A DNA stretch of 58,864 nt from Bacillus sp. MM2020_4 (GCF_011250555.1 NZ_JAANMZ010000028.1:1-58864); one strand, 5' to 3'; positions 47,736 through 58,631 are shown, numbered from the stretch's first letter. Numbers and translations are program-made. The notes: generated by a model from the sequence alone, not told the origin.

Positions 47736-47763
47736 TTGAATTAGTAAGTTTTTCTATGATACT
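47736..47763 (+). promoter_or_regulatory. Candidate ftsH promoter
   Basis: TTGAAT (47736-47741), 16 bases, GATACT (47758-47763), 37 bases before the ATG. Confidence 0.45.
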
Positions 47764-47800
47764 ATTTATTATAGTTTTTACCCGCGGGAGGAGGTAAGAG

Positions 47801-49762
47801 ATGAATCGGATTTTCCGTAATACCATCTTTTATTTATTGATATTTTTAGTCATTATTGGCGTGGTTAGTTTCTTTAATGGAAGCAATGAGCCTACAGATC
47901 ATATTTCATATGATACGTTTGTGACCCAATTAGAAAAAGGTGAGGTCAAAAAGTTTTCAATGCAGCCTGAACGAGGAGTCTTTGAGGTTCGCGGTGAGCT
48001 AGAAGCAAAGGATAAAAAGTTCATCACCTATGTTCCAAACAGCGAAAAGATTCTTGATCGTATTGATAAGGCAGCAGATACAAAAGTGGAGGTAATGCCA
48101 GCAAAAGAAACTAGTGGCTGGGTAACCTTCTTTACTTCGATCATTCCGTTTGTGATCATCTTTATCTTATTTTTCTTCTTATTAAACCAAGCGCAAGGCG
48201 GCGGCAGCCGTGTCATGAACTTTGGTAAATCGAAGGCGAAGCTTTATAATGATGATAAGAAAAAGGTTCGTTTTAGAGATGTAGCGGGTGCTGATGAGGA
48301 AAAGGCTGAATTAGTTGAGGTTGTTGAGTTTTTAAAAGATCCGCGTAAATTTGCTGAACTTGGGGCCCGTATTCCCAAAGGTGTTTTGCTTGTAGGACCT
48401 CCAGGAACCGGTAAAACATTGTTAGCGCGAGCAACTGCCGGTGAAGCAGGCGTACCGTTCTTCTCCATTAGTGGTTCGGATTTTGTTGAAATGTTTGTCG
48501 GGGTCGGTGCCTCCCGTGTTCGTGACTTATTTGAAAATGCTAAGAAAAATGCTCCTTGTATCATTTTTATCGATGAAATTGATGCGGTTGGACGCCAGCG
48601 TGGTGCCGGTTTAGGCGGTGGACACGATGAGCGTGAGCAAACCTTGAATCAATTGCTCGTTGAAATGGATGGCTTTGGTGCAAATGAGGGAATTATTATC
48701 ATTGCGGCAACAAACCGTGCTGATATTCTTGATCCTGCATTATTACGTCCGGGACGTTTTGATCGTCAAATTACCGTTGACCGCCCAGATGTAGTTGGAC
48801 GTGAGGCTGTACTAAAAGTTCATGCACGCAATAAACCATTAGATGAGTCAGTAAACTTGAAAAACATAGCGATGCGTACACCTGGTTTTTCTGGTGCGGA
48901 TTTAGAAAACTTATTGAATGAAGCGGCGCTGGTAGCGGCGAGAAGCAGTAAGAAGAAAATCGATATGGAAGATATTGATGAAGCGACAGACCGTGTTATT
49001 GCCGGTCCTGCCAAGAAGAGCAGAGTTATTTCCGAGAAGGAACGCAGAATTGTTGCTTTCCACGAGGGTGGCCATACGGTGATTGGCTTAGTACTTGATG
49101 AAGCTGATATGGTTCATAAAGTTACCATCGTTCCACGTGGTCAAGCTGGTGGTTATGCGGTCATGCTTCCTAGGGAAGACCGTTACTTTATGACAAAGCC
49201 GGAATTGCTTGATAAAATTGTTGGCTTGTTAGGCGGCCGTGTCGCCGAGGAAATCGTATTTGGCGAAGTAAGTACGGGTGCACATAACGACTTCCAACGT
49301 GCTACAGGCATTGCTCGTAAAATGGTAACAGAATACGGGATGAGTGATAAGCTTGGACCGTTACAGTTCGGTCAACCGCAAGGCGGTCAAGTTTTCTTAG
49401 GCCGTGACCTTCATAATGAGCAAAATTACTCTGATGCAATTGCCTATGAAATTGACTTGGAAATTCAAACCATTATTAAAGAATGTTACGAGAGAGCTAG
49501 AAAAATCCTTACTGAAAATCGCGATAAGTTAAATTTAATTGCGACTACACTTCTTGAGGTTGAAACGCTCGTTGCGGAACAAATCAAATATTTGGTTGAG
49601 CATGGTCATATGCCGGATCCAGCGGTTCACTTAGATGCTGTGAAGATCGGACCGAAAAAATCAGATGATGTGAAGGTAAACATCAATACCAAGAAGGATG
49701 AAGGCGAGAAAAAGGAAGAATCCTTTTTAGATAAACCTTCGGATGAGATTGATTACAAATAA
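47801..49762 (+). CDS. ftsH: ATP-dependent membrane zinc protease FtsH
   Basis: A hexameric AAA+ membrane protease that degrades misfolded membrane proteins and regulators such as Spo0E in B. subtilis. The 653 residues have TM1 (about 7-24), an external domain, TM2 (about 109-131), the AAA module with Walker A GPPGTGKT at 199-206, [13 protein letters not shown] and the SRH region [19 protein letters not shown], and the zinc motif HEGGH at 421-425. The C-terminal tail is charged and rich in lysine and glutamate. GGGAGGAGG precedes the ATG. Confidence 0.98.
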   Translation: MNRIFRNTIFYLLIFLVIIGVVSFFNGSNEPTDHISYDTFVTQLEKGEVKKFSMQPERGVFEVRGELEAKDKKFITYVPNSEKILDRIDKAADTKVEVMPAKETSGWVTFFTSIIPFVIIFILFFFLLNQAQGGGSRVMNFGKSKAKLYNDDKKKVRFRDVAGADEEKAELVEVVEFLKDPRKFAELGARIPKGVLLVGPPGTGKTLLARATAGEAGVPFFSISGSDFVEMFVGVGASRVRDLFENAKKNAPCIIFIDEIDAVGRQRGAGLGGGHDEREQTLNQLLVEMDGFGANEGIIIIAATNRADILDPALLRPGRFDRQITVDRPDVVGREAVLKVHARNKPLDESVNLKNIAMRTPGFSGADLENLLNEAALVAARSSKKKIDMEDIDEATDRVIAGPAKKSRVISEKERRIVAFHEGGHTVIGLVLDEADMVHKVTIVPRGQAGGYAVMLPREDRYFMTKPELLDKIVGLLGGRVAEEIVFGEVSTGAHNDFQRATGIARKMVTEYGMSDKLGPLQFGQPQGGQVFLGRDLHNEQNYSDAIAYEIDLEIQTIIKECYERARKILTENRDKLNLIATTLLEVETLVAEQIKYLVEHGHMPDPAVHLDAVKIGPKKSDDVKVNINTKKDEGEKKEESFLDKPSDEIDYK

Positions 49763-49769
49763 TTTAACT

Positions 49770-49802
49770 AGGGCGCTTCCTATGAAGCGCTCTTTTTTTT
49801 TT
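49770..49802 (+). terminator. ftsH terminator
   Basis: AGGGCGCTTC (49770-49779), short loop, GAAGCGCTCT (49784-49793) and a long T-run. Confidence 0.93.
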
Positions 49803-49827
49803 ACACAAATACTATTTATGGTATGAT
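49800..49827 (+). promoter_or_regulatory. Candidate coaX promoter
   Basis: TTTACA (49800-49805), 16 bases, TATGAT (49822-49827) with a TGn extension. The -35 begins at the end of the ftsH terminator T-run. Confidence 0.58.
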
Positions 49828-49871
49828 GTTGGGAAGTAAAAAAAGAAAAATTGATAAAGCGAGTGATAGAT

Positions 49872-50639
49872 TTGATTTTCGTATTTGATGTAGGGAATAC
49901 AAATGTTGTCTTAGGTGTTTATCAGGAGGATGAACTTAAGTATCATTGGCGGATTGAAACAAATCGGAATCGTACAGAAGATGAATTTGGGATGAATATC
50001 AAAGCATTATTTGATCATTCAGGATTGTCCTTTTCAGATATTGATGGAATTATCATTTCCTCAGTTGTTCCGCCCATCATGTTTGCTTTGGAGAGAATGT
50101 GTCAAAAATACTTTCATCTTAAGCCGCTTGTTGTTGGACCAGGGATAAAAACAGGACTCAATATTAAATATGAAAATCCCAGAGAAGTGGGGGCTGACCG
50201 AATTGTTAATGCTGTTGCGGCCATCCATGAGTACGGAAGTCCTCTGATTATTGTTGATTTTGGAACAGCAACTACTTATTGTTATGTGAATGAGGAACGC
50301 CAATATATGGGGGGGGCAATTGCTCCGGGGGTTGGGATCTCCACAGAGGCACTTTATTCACGGGCGGCGAAATTACCGCGAATAGAAATTGCCCGCCCAG
50401 AAGGGGTCATCGGTAAAAATACTGTTGCTGCGATGCAAGCGGGCATTGTCTACGGATATGTGGGACAAGTGGAGGGCATTGTCAAACGGATGACGGAGCA
50501 AAGCGGGAAGAAACCAACCGTGATTGCGACAGGCGGCCTTGCCCCATTAATTGCTAAGGAATCAACCGTAATCGATGTAGTTGATCCATATTTAACATTA
50601 AAAGGTCTGCAGCTTATCTATAAGCGAAATATGGGATAA
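49872..50639 (+). CDS. coaX: Type III pantothenate kinase
   Basis: Phosphorylates pantothenate, the first step to coenzyme A. The 255 residues start [11 protein letters not shown], the phosphate-binding loop of the ASKHA fold; [11 protein letters not shown] and ATGGLAPLI are the other nucleotide-site motifs, and [11 protein letters not shown] is the signature. TTG 49872 is chosen because GAGTGA lies 5 bases upstream and the N-terminus then matches relatives; TTG 49851 and GTG 49863 are in frame upstream. It heads the coaX-hslO-yacD group. Confidence 0.94.
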   Translation: MIFVFDVGNTNVVLGVYQEDELKYHWRIETNRNRTEDEFGMNIKALFDHSGLSFSDIDGIIISSVVPPIMFALERMCQKYFHLKPLVVGPGIKTGLNIKYENPREVGADRIVNAVAAIHEYGSPLIIVDFGTATTYCYVNEERQYMGGAIAPGVGISTEALYSRAAKLPRIEIARPEGVIGKNTVAAMQAGIVYGYVGQVEGIVKRMTEQSGKKPTVIATGGLAPLIAKESTVIDVVDPYLTLKGLQLIYKRNMG

Positions 50640-50647
50640 CATAATTA

Positions 50648-50678
50648 GAAAAGCGGCCTCTAGGCGCTGCAGCTAGAC
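50648..50678 (-). repeat. Short hairpin-repeat copy F, after coaX
   Basis: GAAAAGCGGCCTCTAGGCGC followed by TGCAGCTAGAC is the reverse complement of the repeat ends (GTCTAGCTGCAGCGCC at 27415 and GCTTTTC). It starts 8 bases after the coaX stop codon. Confidence 0.62.
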
Positions 50679-50708
50679 GATTTGAAACAGCAAGAAGGGA
50701 GTTTTACA

Positions 50709-51587
50709 ATGAAGGATTATTTAGTTAAGGCACTTGCCTATGATGGAAATGTACGCGCATATGCCGTTCGCACGACTGAGACGGTTAGTGAGGCGCAGCG
50801 GCGTCACCAAACATGGCGGACTGCATCGGCAGCGCTTGGCCGCACGATGACCGCAGGGCTCATGATGGGCGCGATGCTTAAAGGTGAAGATAAACTGACG
50901 ATAAAAATTAATGGAGGAGGCCCGATTGGTCCCATTGTGGTTGATAGTAATGCCAAAGGTGAGGTTCGAGGGTATGTGACCAATCCTGAGGTTGACTTTG
51001 AATCGACAGAGAATGGTAAGCTTGATGTCCGCCGCGCGGTCGGTACAGACGGGATGCTTGCAGTTGTGAAGGACATCGGGTTGCGTGACTTTTTTTCCGG
51101 CCAGGTTCCACTTGTATCCGGTGAATTAGGTGAGGACTTTACCTATTATTTCGCAACATCTGAGCAGGTACCTTCTTCGGTTGGAGTTGGTGTTTTGGTT
51201 AACCCGGATGACTCCATTTTGGCTGCAGGCGGGTTTATTTTTCAATTAATGCCAGGGACGCCAGAGTCAATTATTGAAAAACTCGAAGAACGGTTAAAAA
51301 CAATTGAGCCGATTTCTGTTTTAATTGAACGAGGTTTGACACCTGAGCAGATTTTAGAAGAATTATTTGGAAAAGAACAAGTAAAGGTGTTAGAAACAAT
51401 GGAGGTAAGTTTCCAATGCAATTGCTCTAAAGAGCGTTTTGCAAATGCCATTGTAGGGCTAGGTGCAGCTGAAATTAATGCTATGATTGAAGAAGATGGA
51501 CAGGCCGAGGCCCACTGCCATTTTTGCAATGAAAAATATCTATTTACTAAGGAAGAACTAGAGGAACTTAAAAAAGAAGCTAAATAA
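50709..51587 (+). CDS. hslO: Redox-regulated chaperone Hsp33
   Basis: Hsp33 is a holdase switched on by oxidative unfolding. The 292 residues show [20 protein letters not shown] at the start, a [22 protein letters not shown] core, and four redox-sensitive cysteines near the end (CNC and CHFC) that bind zinc when reduced. ATG 50709 with AAGGGAG upstream matches relatives; the frame is open to 50682, and that stretch lies next to a short repeat. yacD follows after 22 bases. Confidence 0.96.
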   Translation: MKDYLVKALAYDGNVRAYAVRTTETVSEAQRRHQTWRTASAALGRTMTAGLMMGAMLKGEDKLTIKINGGGPIGPIVVDSNAKGEVRGYVTNPEVDFESTENGKLDVRRAVGTDGMLAVVKDIGLRDFFSGQVPLVSGELGEDFTYYFATSEQVPSSVGVGVLVNPDDSILAAGGFIFQLMPGTPESIIEKLEERLKTIEPISVLIERGLTPEQILEELFGKEQVKVLETMEVSFQCNCSKERFANAIVGLGAAEINAMIEEDGQAEAHCHFCNEKYLFTKEELEELKKEAK

Positions 51588-51609
51588 CTGTTATCGTGAG
51601 GGGAAAAGC

Positions 51610-52500
51610 TTGGGAAAGAAGCAGCTTTGGATGGTTATTGCAGGCCTCATTATGCTTAATTGCTTAACGGTGGCCTTTTTCCTCACCAGGGCAAATGAGG
51701 TCGGCGGTGCGGCAAGTAATGATGAGACAGTGGCAACCGTGGGGAAAAAATCAATTTCAAGACAAGAATGGCTGAATGAACTGGAAGCGAGATATGGAAA
51801 AGACGTTTTAAAGGAAATGATTGATCATAAGGTCGTGGTGGAAATGGCGGCGACTTACAAAATAAAAGTATCTGATCAAGATGTTGAGCGGGAATTTAGC
51901 ATGCTGCAGTCCACTAATAATTCTTTCGGGTCTAAAAACATTCAAAATGAAAAGAAGTGGAAAGAACAAATTCGAAACACGCTCCTTTTAGAAGAACTGT
52001 TAACAAAGGACGTAAAGGTTTCGGAGAAAGAATTAAAAGGCTATTATGATAAAAATAAAACCCTATTTAATGTTCCGGATGCCTATCATTTATCACAAAT
52101 AATCGTGAAAACAAAGAAGGAAGCTGTAAAGGCCGCAAAAGAACTGGCAAATGGGTCAAGCTTTTCCGCATTAGCAATGGAACGGTCCATTGAGGAGTTT
52201 TCCGCAAATGAAGGCGGCGATATCGGTTATATTAGCGGTGATGATGAGCGGTATCCGCGTTCCTATATAGAAACGGCTAAAAAGCTAAAGAAAGGTGCGT
52301 ACAGTAAACCGCTGAAGGTTAAGGAAGGGTATGCACTTGTAAGGCTTGAAGGAAAATTGAAGGGAAAAAAATATACGTATAATGATGTGAAAGAACAAAT
52401 TCGCAGGCAAATTGCCCTAGAGCAGATGAAATCGCCGGCTACAGCAGCACCCTTTTGGGATGAGGCAAAGGTGGAATGGTTTTACGGCAGTGATAAATAG
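51610..52500 (+). CDS. yacD: Peptidyl-prolyl isomerase-like membrane-anchored protein YacD
   Basis: A PrsA-like foldase of 296 residues. An N-terminal hydrophobic anchor (LWMVIAGLIMLNCLTVAFFL, about 5-24) is followed by a SurA-like helical region and a parvulin domain at about 155-250 (YHLSQIIVKTKKEAVKAAKEL...NEGGDIGYISGDDE). The cysteine in the anchor lacks a good lipobox, so it is probably a membrane-anchored protein. The TTG start has GAGGGG about 6 bases upstream. Substrates are unknown. Confidence 0.88.
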   Translation: MGKKQLWMVIAGLIMLNCLTVAFFLTRANEVGGAASNDETVATVGKKSISRQEWLNELEARYGKDVLKEMIDHKVVVEMAATYKIKVSDQDVEREFSMLQSTNNSFGSKNIQNEKKWKEQIRNTLLLEELLTKDVKVSEKELKGYYDKNKTLFNVPDAYHLSQIIVKTKKEAVKAAKELANGSSFSALAMERSIEEFSANEGGDIGYISGDDERYPRSYIETAKKLKKGAYSKPLKVKEGYALVRLEGKLKGKKYTYNDVKEQIRRQIALEQMKSPATAAPFWDEAKVEWFYGSDK

Positions 52501-52507
52501 TCAAATT

Positions 52508-52533
52508 AAAACACAGGATCATACCTGTGTTTT
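52508..52533 (+). terminator. yacD terminator
   Basis: AAAACACAGG (52508-52517), loop ATCATA, CCTGTGTTTT (52524-52533): perfect 10-bp stem. Confidence 0.88.
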
Positions 52534-52571
52534 AATTTACGAAAAATTTTGAAAAACCCCGTGTAAAACGG

Positions 52572-52601
52572 TTGACAAAACCAGTATAAAACTGGTAAAT
52601 T
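52572..52601 (+). promoter_or_regulatory. cysK promoter with palindrome in spacer
   Basis: TTGACA (52572-52577), 18 bases, TAAATT (52596-52601). Within the spacer ACCAGT (52580-52585) and ACTGGT (52591-52596) form an inverted repeat, suggesting an operator. cysK of B. subtilis is under CymR; I cannot confirm a CymR site. Confidence 0.7.
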
Positions 52602-52641
52602 CTATATATCCAATAAAAATACTCGGAATAGGGGTGCCATT

Positions 52642-53571
52642 ATGGTTCGTGTAGCAAATTCAGTTTCCGAATTAGTCGGCCAAACACCGATTGTGAAGTT
52701 AAACAGATTAGTTGATGAAAATAGTGCAGATGTCTATTTGAAGCTTGAATATTTTAATCCTGGCAGCAGCGTAAAGGATCGGATTGCCTTAGCGATGATC
52801 GAAGCAGCGGAGGAAAAGGGACTAATTAAGCCAGGTGTCGATACGATTATTGAGCCGACAAGCGGTAATACAGGAATTGGACTCGCGATGATTGCCGCAG
52901 CGAAGGGGTATAAAGCAGTCTTTGTTATGCCTGAGACGATGAGTTTGGAAAGAAGAAACCTGCTTAAAGCATATGGAGCAGAGCTTGTGCTAACACCAGG
53001 TCCTGAGGGGATGAAAGGTGCAATTGCAAAGGCAGAAGAGCTTGTGAAAGAGCATGGATATTATTTGCCGCAGCAATTTGAAAACGAGGCCAATCCAGAG
53101 GTTCATAGGAGAACGACAGGCAGGGAAATTGCGGAGCAAATGGATACGCTTGATGCATTTGTTTCAGGGATTGGAACTGGCGGAACCATTTCCGGTGCTG
53201 GTAGTCTCTTACGTGAAAAGTTCCCGGAAGTGAAGATTTATGCAGTAGAGCCAAAGGATTCAGCGATCCTTTCAGGCGGCAAACCTGGTCCACATAAGCT
53301 GCAAGGACTTGGTGCAGGATTTATTCCGGGTACATTAGATACAAGTATTTATGATGAAGTGATTCAAATTACGACAGAAGAGGCATTTGAGGCATCTCGC
53401 CGTGCGGCAAGGGAAGAGGGTATTCTTGGCGGGATTTCTTCAGGAGCAGCCATTTCCGCAGCCTTAAAGGTGGCGAGTGAGTTAGGAAAAGGTAAAAAGG
53501 TGCTCGCGATTATTCCAGATAACGGAGAACGGTATCTAAGTACTGCACTATACCAATATGATGTTGAATAA
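52642..53571 (+). CDS. cysK: Cysteine synthase A
   Basis: O-acetylserine sulfhydrylase, a PLP enzyme making cysteine from O-acetylserine and sulfide. The 309 residues show K45 in [10 protein letters not shown] as the Schiff-base lysine, [12 protein letters not shown] (substrate loop), [15 protein letters not shown] (phosphate loop) and [12 protein letters not shown] near the C-terminus. In B. subtilis CysK also binds the repressor CymR. AGGGG precedes the ATG. The pab genes that I recall downstream in B. subtilis are missing. Confidence 0.97.
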   Translation: MVRVANSVSELVGQTPIVKLNRLVDENSADVYLKLEYFNPGSSVKDRIALAMIEAAEEKGLIKPGVDTIIEPTSGNTGIGLAMIAAAKGYKAVFVMPETMSLERRNLLKAYGAELVLTPGPEGMKGAIAKAEELVKEHGYYLPQQFENEANPEVHRRTTGREIAEQMDTLDAFVSGIGTGGTISGAGSLLREKFPEVKIYAVEPKDSAILSGGKPGPHKLQGLGAGFIPGTLDTSIYDEVIQITTEEAFEASRRAAREEGILGGISSGAAISAALKVASELGKGKKVLAIIPDNGERYLSTALYQYDVE

Positions 53572-53581
53572 GAAACATAGG

Positions 53582-53613
53582 GGTGTTGGCGAAAGCCGAT
53601 ACCTTATTTTTTT
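53582..53613 (+). terminator. cysK terminator
   Basis: GGTGTTGGC (53582-53590), tetraloop GAAA, GCCGATACC (53595-53603) with two G-T pairs, followed by a T-run. Confidence 0.85.
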
Positions 53614-53641
53614 GTAAACCATTCCATTTTTCCTGTATGAT
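53612..53641 (+). promoter_or_regulatory. folP operon promoter
   Basis: TTGTAA (53612-53617), 18 bases, TATGAT (53636-53641), 36 bases before the folP start. Confidence 0.62.
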
Positions 53642-53677
53642 AAAAGAAGTGAAAAAATGAGTGTAGGGAGATATGGA

Positions 53678-54520
53678 ATGATAACAGCTCAAGAACAAAT
53701 TCAGTGCGGCCCATATACCTTGGACTATTCGAAAAAAACCATGGTTATGGGAATATTAAATGCCACCCCGGATTCCTTTTCGGACGGAGGTAAATTTAAT
53801 GGAATCGAACGTGCCATTGAACACGCGAAGGAAATGGAAGCGAATGGAGCGGATATCATTGATGTTGGCGGTGAATCCACACGCCCGGGCTTTGCGGCAG
53901 TTTCTTTGGAGGAAGAGCTAGAACGGGTAATCCCCGTGATAAAAGCCATTTCTGAACATGTGCAGATTCCTATATCGATTGATACGTATAAAGCAGAGGT
54001 GGCAAAGCAGGCTATTGAGGCAGGTGCCCATATCATCAATGATGTATGGGGTGCAAAGGCAGACGAGCAAATGGGAAAAGTGGCGGCTGAATATAGTGTG
54101 CCAATTATCTTAATGCATAACCGACGTGACCGAAATTATCAGGTTTTCATGCGAGATGTAATCAATGACCTTTACGAAAGCATCACAATGGTGAAAAATA
54201 CAGGTGTGAAGGATGAGAAAATTATCCTTGATCCTGGGATTGGCTTTGCAAAGGACTATCAAGAAAACCTGTTGATGATGCAAAACTTAGATAAGCTCGT
54301 CATGCTTGGCTATCCTGTACTTTTAGCAACCTCCCGGAAAAGGATGATTGGCGAAGCGTTAGATCTCCCTGTCCATGAAAGACTGGAAGGTACAGGTGCA
54401 ACGGTATGCTATGGTATTCAAAAGGGATGTCAGCTTGTCAGGGTTCATGATGTGAAGGAAATAAGCCGAATGGCGAAAATGATGGATGCGATGATGGGAA
54501 AGGGTGTCAGGATTGGATAA
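53678..54520 (+). CDS. folP: Dihydropteroate synthase
   Basis: Condenses p-aminobenzoate with hydroxymethyl-dihydropterin diphosphate; the sulfonamide target (sul in B. subtilis). The 280-residue TIM barrel has MGILNATPDSFSDGGKF near 24-40, IIDVGGESTRPG, the DxYKAEV strand, and the C-terminal TSRKRMIGEALDLP with RVHDV. ATG 53678 with AGGGAG 7 bases upstream is preferred to ATG 53657. The end overlaps folB by 8 bases. Confidence 0.96.
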   Translation: MITAQEQIQCGPYTLDYSKKTMVMGILNATPDSFSDGGKFNGIERAIEHAKEMEANGADIIDVGGESTRPGFAAVSLEEELERVIPVIKAISEHVQIPISIDTYKAEVAKQAIEAGAHIINDVWGAKADEQMGKVAAEYSVPIILMHNRRDRNYQVFMRDVINDLYESITMVKNTGVKDEKIILDPGIGFAKDYQENLLMMQNLDKLVMLGYPVLLATSRKRMIGEALDLPVHERLEGTGATVCYGIQKGCQLVRVHDVKEISRMAKMMDAMMGKGVRIG

Positions 54521-54872
54521 AATCTATGTTAATCGGATGGAGTTTTATGGCTATCATGGTGTTTTCCCGGAGGAAACTAAACTTGGCCAAAGATTTGCTG
54601 TTGATTTAGCCGTTTCTGTTGATTTGAAAAAGGCAGGAGAAACGGATGAACTCGAATACTCTGTTAATTACGGTGAACTATATGAAGTTTGCAAAGAGAT
54701 TATGGAAGGCAAGCCCTATAAATTAGTGGAGGCTGTTGCTGAGAATATGGCTGCAACTCTTTTAAAGCGATTTTCCCTTATATACGATGTTACCGTTAAG
54801 GTGATAAAGCCGGATCCGCCAATTCCAGGTCATTACCAGTCTGTGGCAGTAGAAATCACAAGGAGTAGATAA
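54513..54872 (+). CDS. folB: Dihydroneopterin aldolase
   Basis: Cleaves dihydroneopterin to glycolaldehyde and hydroxymethyl-dihydropterin. The 119 residues show MEFYGYHGVFPEETKLGQRF near the N-terminus with the active-site tyrosine and glutamate, VNYGELYEVCKEI, and KPDPPIPGHYQSVAVEI. The TTG start at 54513 (just inside folP, AGGGTG upstream) gives the family N-terminus MDKIYVNRMEFYG; GTG 54504 is the alternative. Confidence 0.95.
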   Translation: MDKIYVNRMEFYGYHGVFPEETKLGQRFAVDLAVSVDLKKAGETDELEYSVNYGELYEVCKEIMEGKPYKLVEAVAENMAATLLKRFSLIYDVTVKVIKPDPPIPGHYQSVAVEITRSR

Positions 54873-54874
54873 AA

Positions 54875-55402
54875 GTGGAAAATAGAGCATTTATTGCCCT
54901 TGGTTCAAATATCGGAAACCGTTATGATAATATAACGAGTGCGATTAACTGTTTAACAAATCATTCTGAAATTAAACTAGCAAATTATTCCTCTGTTTAC
55001 GAAACAGATCCTGTCGGTTATGAAGATCAGGATTTATTTTTAAATATGGTAATTGAGATTATGACGGACTTAAGTGCCCTGGAGTTGCTAGAATTTTGCC
55101 TTAAGACAGAATTGGAGCTTGGAAGAAAGAGGGAAATAAGGTGGGGTCCAAGGACAATAGACCTTGACATTCTTACCTTTAACCAAGAGAATATTGAAAC
55201 GGAGAAGCTTACCGTTCCACATCCAAGAATGGTAGAGCGGTCGTTTGTCATGGTACCGCTAGCAGAAATAAACCCCTATCAGAGTATCCCAGGGGTGGAT
55301 AAACCTCTTAACATATTGTTGAATGAACTACATGATAAAGAAGGAGTCCGAATATGGAAGCGGAAAAATGGGGAAGACGTATTCGAGCCTATCGAAAGCT
55401 AA
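54875..55402 (+). CDS. folK: Hydroxymethyl-dihydropterin pyrophosphokinase
   Basis: HPPK transfers pyrophosphate from ATP to 6-hydroxymethyl-dihydropterin, giving the FolP substrate. The 175 residues show AFIALGSNIGNRYDNI, VYETDPVGYEDQDLFLNMVIEI, the ELGRKREIRWGPRTIDLDIL signature with the metal-binding DLD, and VPHPRMVERSFVMVPLAEI. The GTG at 54875 has AAGGAG about 8 bases upstream. Its last 49 bases overlap yazB in another frame. Confidence 0.96.
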   Translation: MENRAFIALGSNIGNRYDNITSAINCLTNHSEIKLANYSSVYETDPVGYEDQDLFLNMVIEIMTDLSALELLEFCLKTELELGRKREIRWGPRTIDLDILTFNQENIETEKLTVPHPRMVERSFVMVPLAEINPYQSIPGVDKPLNILLNELHDKEGVRIWKRKNGEDVFEPIES

Positions 55403-55560
55403 AGGGATATACACAGGAAGGCTTTTCGAGGGAATTAGGTGTATCGGTATCAATTTTGGGAGAGATTGAAAGAGGGAATCGTCTGCCGGCAGGCGATTTA
55501 CTTGAGAGAATCGCGCACTCCTTGAGAATAAGTATAGAAGATTTAAAGCCAAAAGAATAA
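55354..55560 (+). CDS. yazB: Small XRE-family DNA-binding protein YazB
   Basis: A 68-residue helix-turn-helix protein of the Cro/C1 type: RIRAYRKLKGYTQEGFSRELGVSVSILGEIERGNRLP spans the four core helices. There is no second domain. Its target is unknown. Start ATG 55354 lies inside folK and has AAGGAG about 8 bases upstream, so it is coupled to the folate genes, an arrangement shared with B. subtilis. Confidence 0.9.
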   Translation: MEAEKWGRRIRAYRKLKGYTQEGFSRELGVSVSILGEIERGNRLPAGDLLERIAHSLRISIEDLKPKE

Positions 55561-55570
55561 AGAAACGTGC

Positions 55571-55645
55571 AAGTGCCCAGGTCAGCGGCGAATGGCCTAG
55601 AGTGGGCACTAAAAAGTGCAGGTCCCGATGGATTACCCGGGTGCT
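55571..55645 (-). repeat. Degenerate hairpin-repeat copy H, between yazB and dus
   Basis: AAGTGCCCAGGTCAGCGGCG and the following AATGGCCTAGAG resemble the reverse complement of the right end of copies A and B (AAGCGCCC, CAGCGGCGTATGGCCTGGAG). A nearby GTGGGCACT can pair back with AGTGCCC. It starts about 10 bases after the yazB stop codon. The right boundary is uncertain. Confidence 0.58.
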
Positions 55646-55667
55646 GGATTAGGAGGAAGATAGTTGG

Positions 55668-56669
55668 ATGTTGAAAATTGGTAATATCGAAATAAAGAAT
55701 CCAGTTGTCCTGGCACCGATGGCAGGAGTCTGTAACTCTGCATTTCGCCTTACGGTAAAAGAGTTTGGCGCAGGTCTAGTTTGTGCTGAAATGGTCAGTG
55801 ATAAAGGTATTGTTCTTAAAAATGAAAAAACAATGAATATGCTCTATATCGATGAACAGGAAAAACCGTTAAGTTTGCAAATTTTTGGCGGTGAAAAAGA
55901 AACATTGGTGGAAGCGGCTAAATTTGTCGATCAAAATACCAATGCCGATATCATTGATATCAATATGGGCTGCCCGGTACCGAAAATCACCAAATGTGAT
56001 GCTGGAGCCAAATGGCTGCTAGATCCAAATAAAATCTACGAAATGGTCTCAGCGGTTGTTGCGGAGGTTGAAAAGCCTGTAACGGTCAAAATGCGGATGG
56101 GCTGGGATGAAGACCATATTTTTGCTATAAAAAATGCCCAGGCTGTTGAACGTGCGGGCGGAAAAGCAGTTGCTCTACATGGCCGTACCCGTGTGCAAAT
56201 GTATGAAGGAAAGGCTGATTGGGATATTATTCGTGAAGTGAAGCAGTCCATTACCATTCCTTTGATTGGTAACGGGGATGTACAGACACCGCAGGATGCG
56301 AAGAGAATGCTGGATGAAACAGGTGTTGATGGGGTTATGATTGGCAGAGCTGCTTTAGGGAACCCGTGGATGATATACCGTACGGTGCAATATTTAGAAA
56401 CCGGGAAGTTAATGGCAGAGCCGTCTGTTCGTGAAAAAATGGATGTTTGTATCCTTCATCTTGATCGTTTGATTGCTTTGAAAAGTGAGTACATCGCCGT
56501 CCGTGAGATGCGTAAGCATGCGGCATGGTATTTAAAAGGTGTTCGCGGCAATGGACGGGTCCGAAATGCAATTAATGAATGTCAGACGAGAGAAGATCTC
56601 GTTACATTGTTAACTGGATTGGCTGTAGAGGCTGAGGAAATGGAACAAAACGAAGCAATTGTTGGCTAG
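55668..56669 (+). CDS. dusB: tRNA-dihydrouridine synthase
   Basis: An FMN-dependent enzyme of 333 residues reducing uridines in tRNA (YacF in B. subtilis). The TIM barrel shows NPVVLAPMAGVCNSAFR, the catalytic cysteine in NMGCPVPKITKCDAGA, VTVKMRMGWD, LHGRTRVQMYEGKADW, GNGDV and MIGRAALGNPWM. The helical C-terminal tRNA-binding domain follows from about 245. AGGAGGAAG precedes the ATG. Which uridine is modified cannot be told from sequence, so the B suffix is provisional. Confidence 0.93.
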   Translation: MLKIGNIEIKNPVVLAPMAGVCNSAFRLTVKEFGAGLVCAEMVSDKGIVLKNEKTMNMLYIDEQEKPLSLQIFGGEKETLVEAAKFVDQNTNADIIDINMGCPVPKITKCDAGAKWLLDPNKIYEMVSAVVAEVEKPVTVKMRMGWDEDHIFAIKNAQAVERAGGKAVALHGRTRVQMYEGKADWDIIREVKQSITIPLIGNGDVQTPQDAKRMLDETGVDGVMIGRAALGNPWMIYRTVQYLETGKLMAEPSVREKMDVCILHLDRLIALKSEYIAVREMRKHAAWYLKGVRGNGRVRNAINECQTREDLVTLLTGLAVEAEEMEQNEAIVG

Positions 56670-56716
56670 TTTGACTTTCCCAGGTTCATTTTCTATAATT
56701 ACGTTGTTATTAAGTG

Positions 56717-56743
56717 CTGCCAGTAGAATAACTGGCAGTTTTT
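56717..56743 (+). terminator. dus terminator
   Basis: CTGCCAGT (56717-56724), loop AGAATA, ACTGGCAG (56731-56738) and a T-run. Confidence 0.9.
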
Positions 56744-56791
56744 ATTCTATATAAATACTTTTTTGATGTCTGAACTGTCAAGTTTGTGTAA

Positions 56792-58345
<1,554 letters not shown>

Positions 58346-58349
58346 TTAA

Positions 58350-58373
58350 GAAAAGCGCAAGGGCCTTGGAGTT
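58350..58373 (-). repeat. Short hairpin-repeat fragment G, after lysS
   Basis: GAAAAGCGCAAGGGCCTTGG begins five bases after the lysS stop codon. It has the same GAAAAGCGC start and orientation as the copies after mazG and coaX. Confidence 0.5.
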
Positions 58374-58411
58374 AGAAATTCTAAAAGCCGAATATAAATT
58401 CTGATACTATT

Positions 58412-58444
58412 AAAAGGTGCCGGTAATTCCGGCGCTTTTTTTAT
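58412..58444 (+). terminator. lysS terminator
   Basis: GTGCCGG, loop TAATT, CCGGCGC (one G-T pair) followed by a run of T. Confidence 0.88.
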
Positions 58445-58512
58445 TATGACTATCATCGAGGAGTTAGAATATTTTTACTTTGACTAATCCGTAAAAAAAG
58501 CATAAAAAGCTA

Positions 58513-58541
58513 TTGCACACTATCATTATTGGTGGTATATT
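58513..58541 (+). promoter_or_regulatory. rRNA operon promoter P1
   Basis: TTGCAC (58513-58518), 17 bases, TATATT (58536-58541). It is the first of two tandem promoters before the 16S gene. Confidence 0.8.
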
Positions 58542-58595
58542 AATATCTGTTGCTGCGAGACAGTAACTTAAAGAAAAAAGAAATTAAAAAAGTTA

Positions 58596-58624
58596 TTGAC
58601 TTTAAGTTAATAACTTGGTAAGAT
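58596..58624 (+). promoter_or_regulatory. rRNA operon promoter P2
   Basis: TTGACT (58596-58601), 17 bases, TAAGAT (58619-58624), 83 bases after P1. Tandem spacing like this is typical of Bacillus rrn operons. Confidence 0.82.
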
Positions 58625-58631
58625 GATTAAG

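Noticed and set aside
49061..49075. FtsH zinc motif HEGGH as an active-site change
   Set aside because: It satisfies HExxH with both histidines and the glutamate, and I believe it is normal for Bacillus FtsH.
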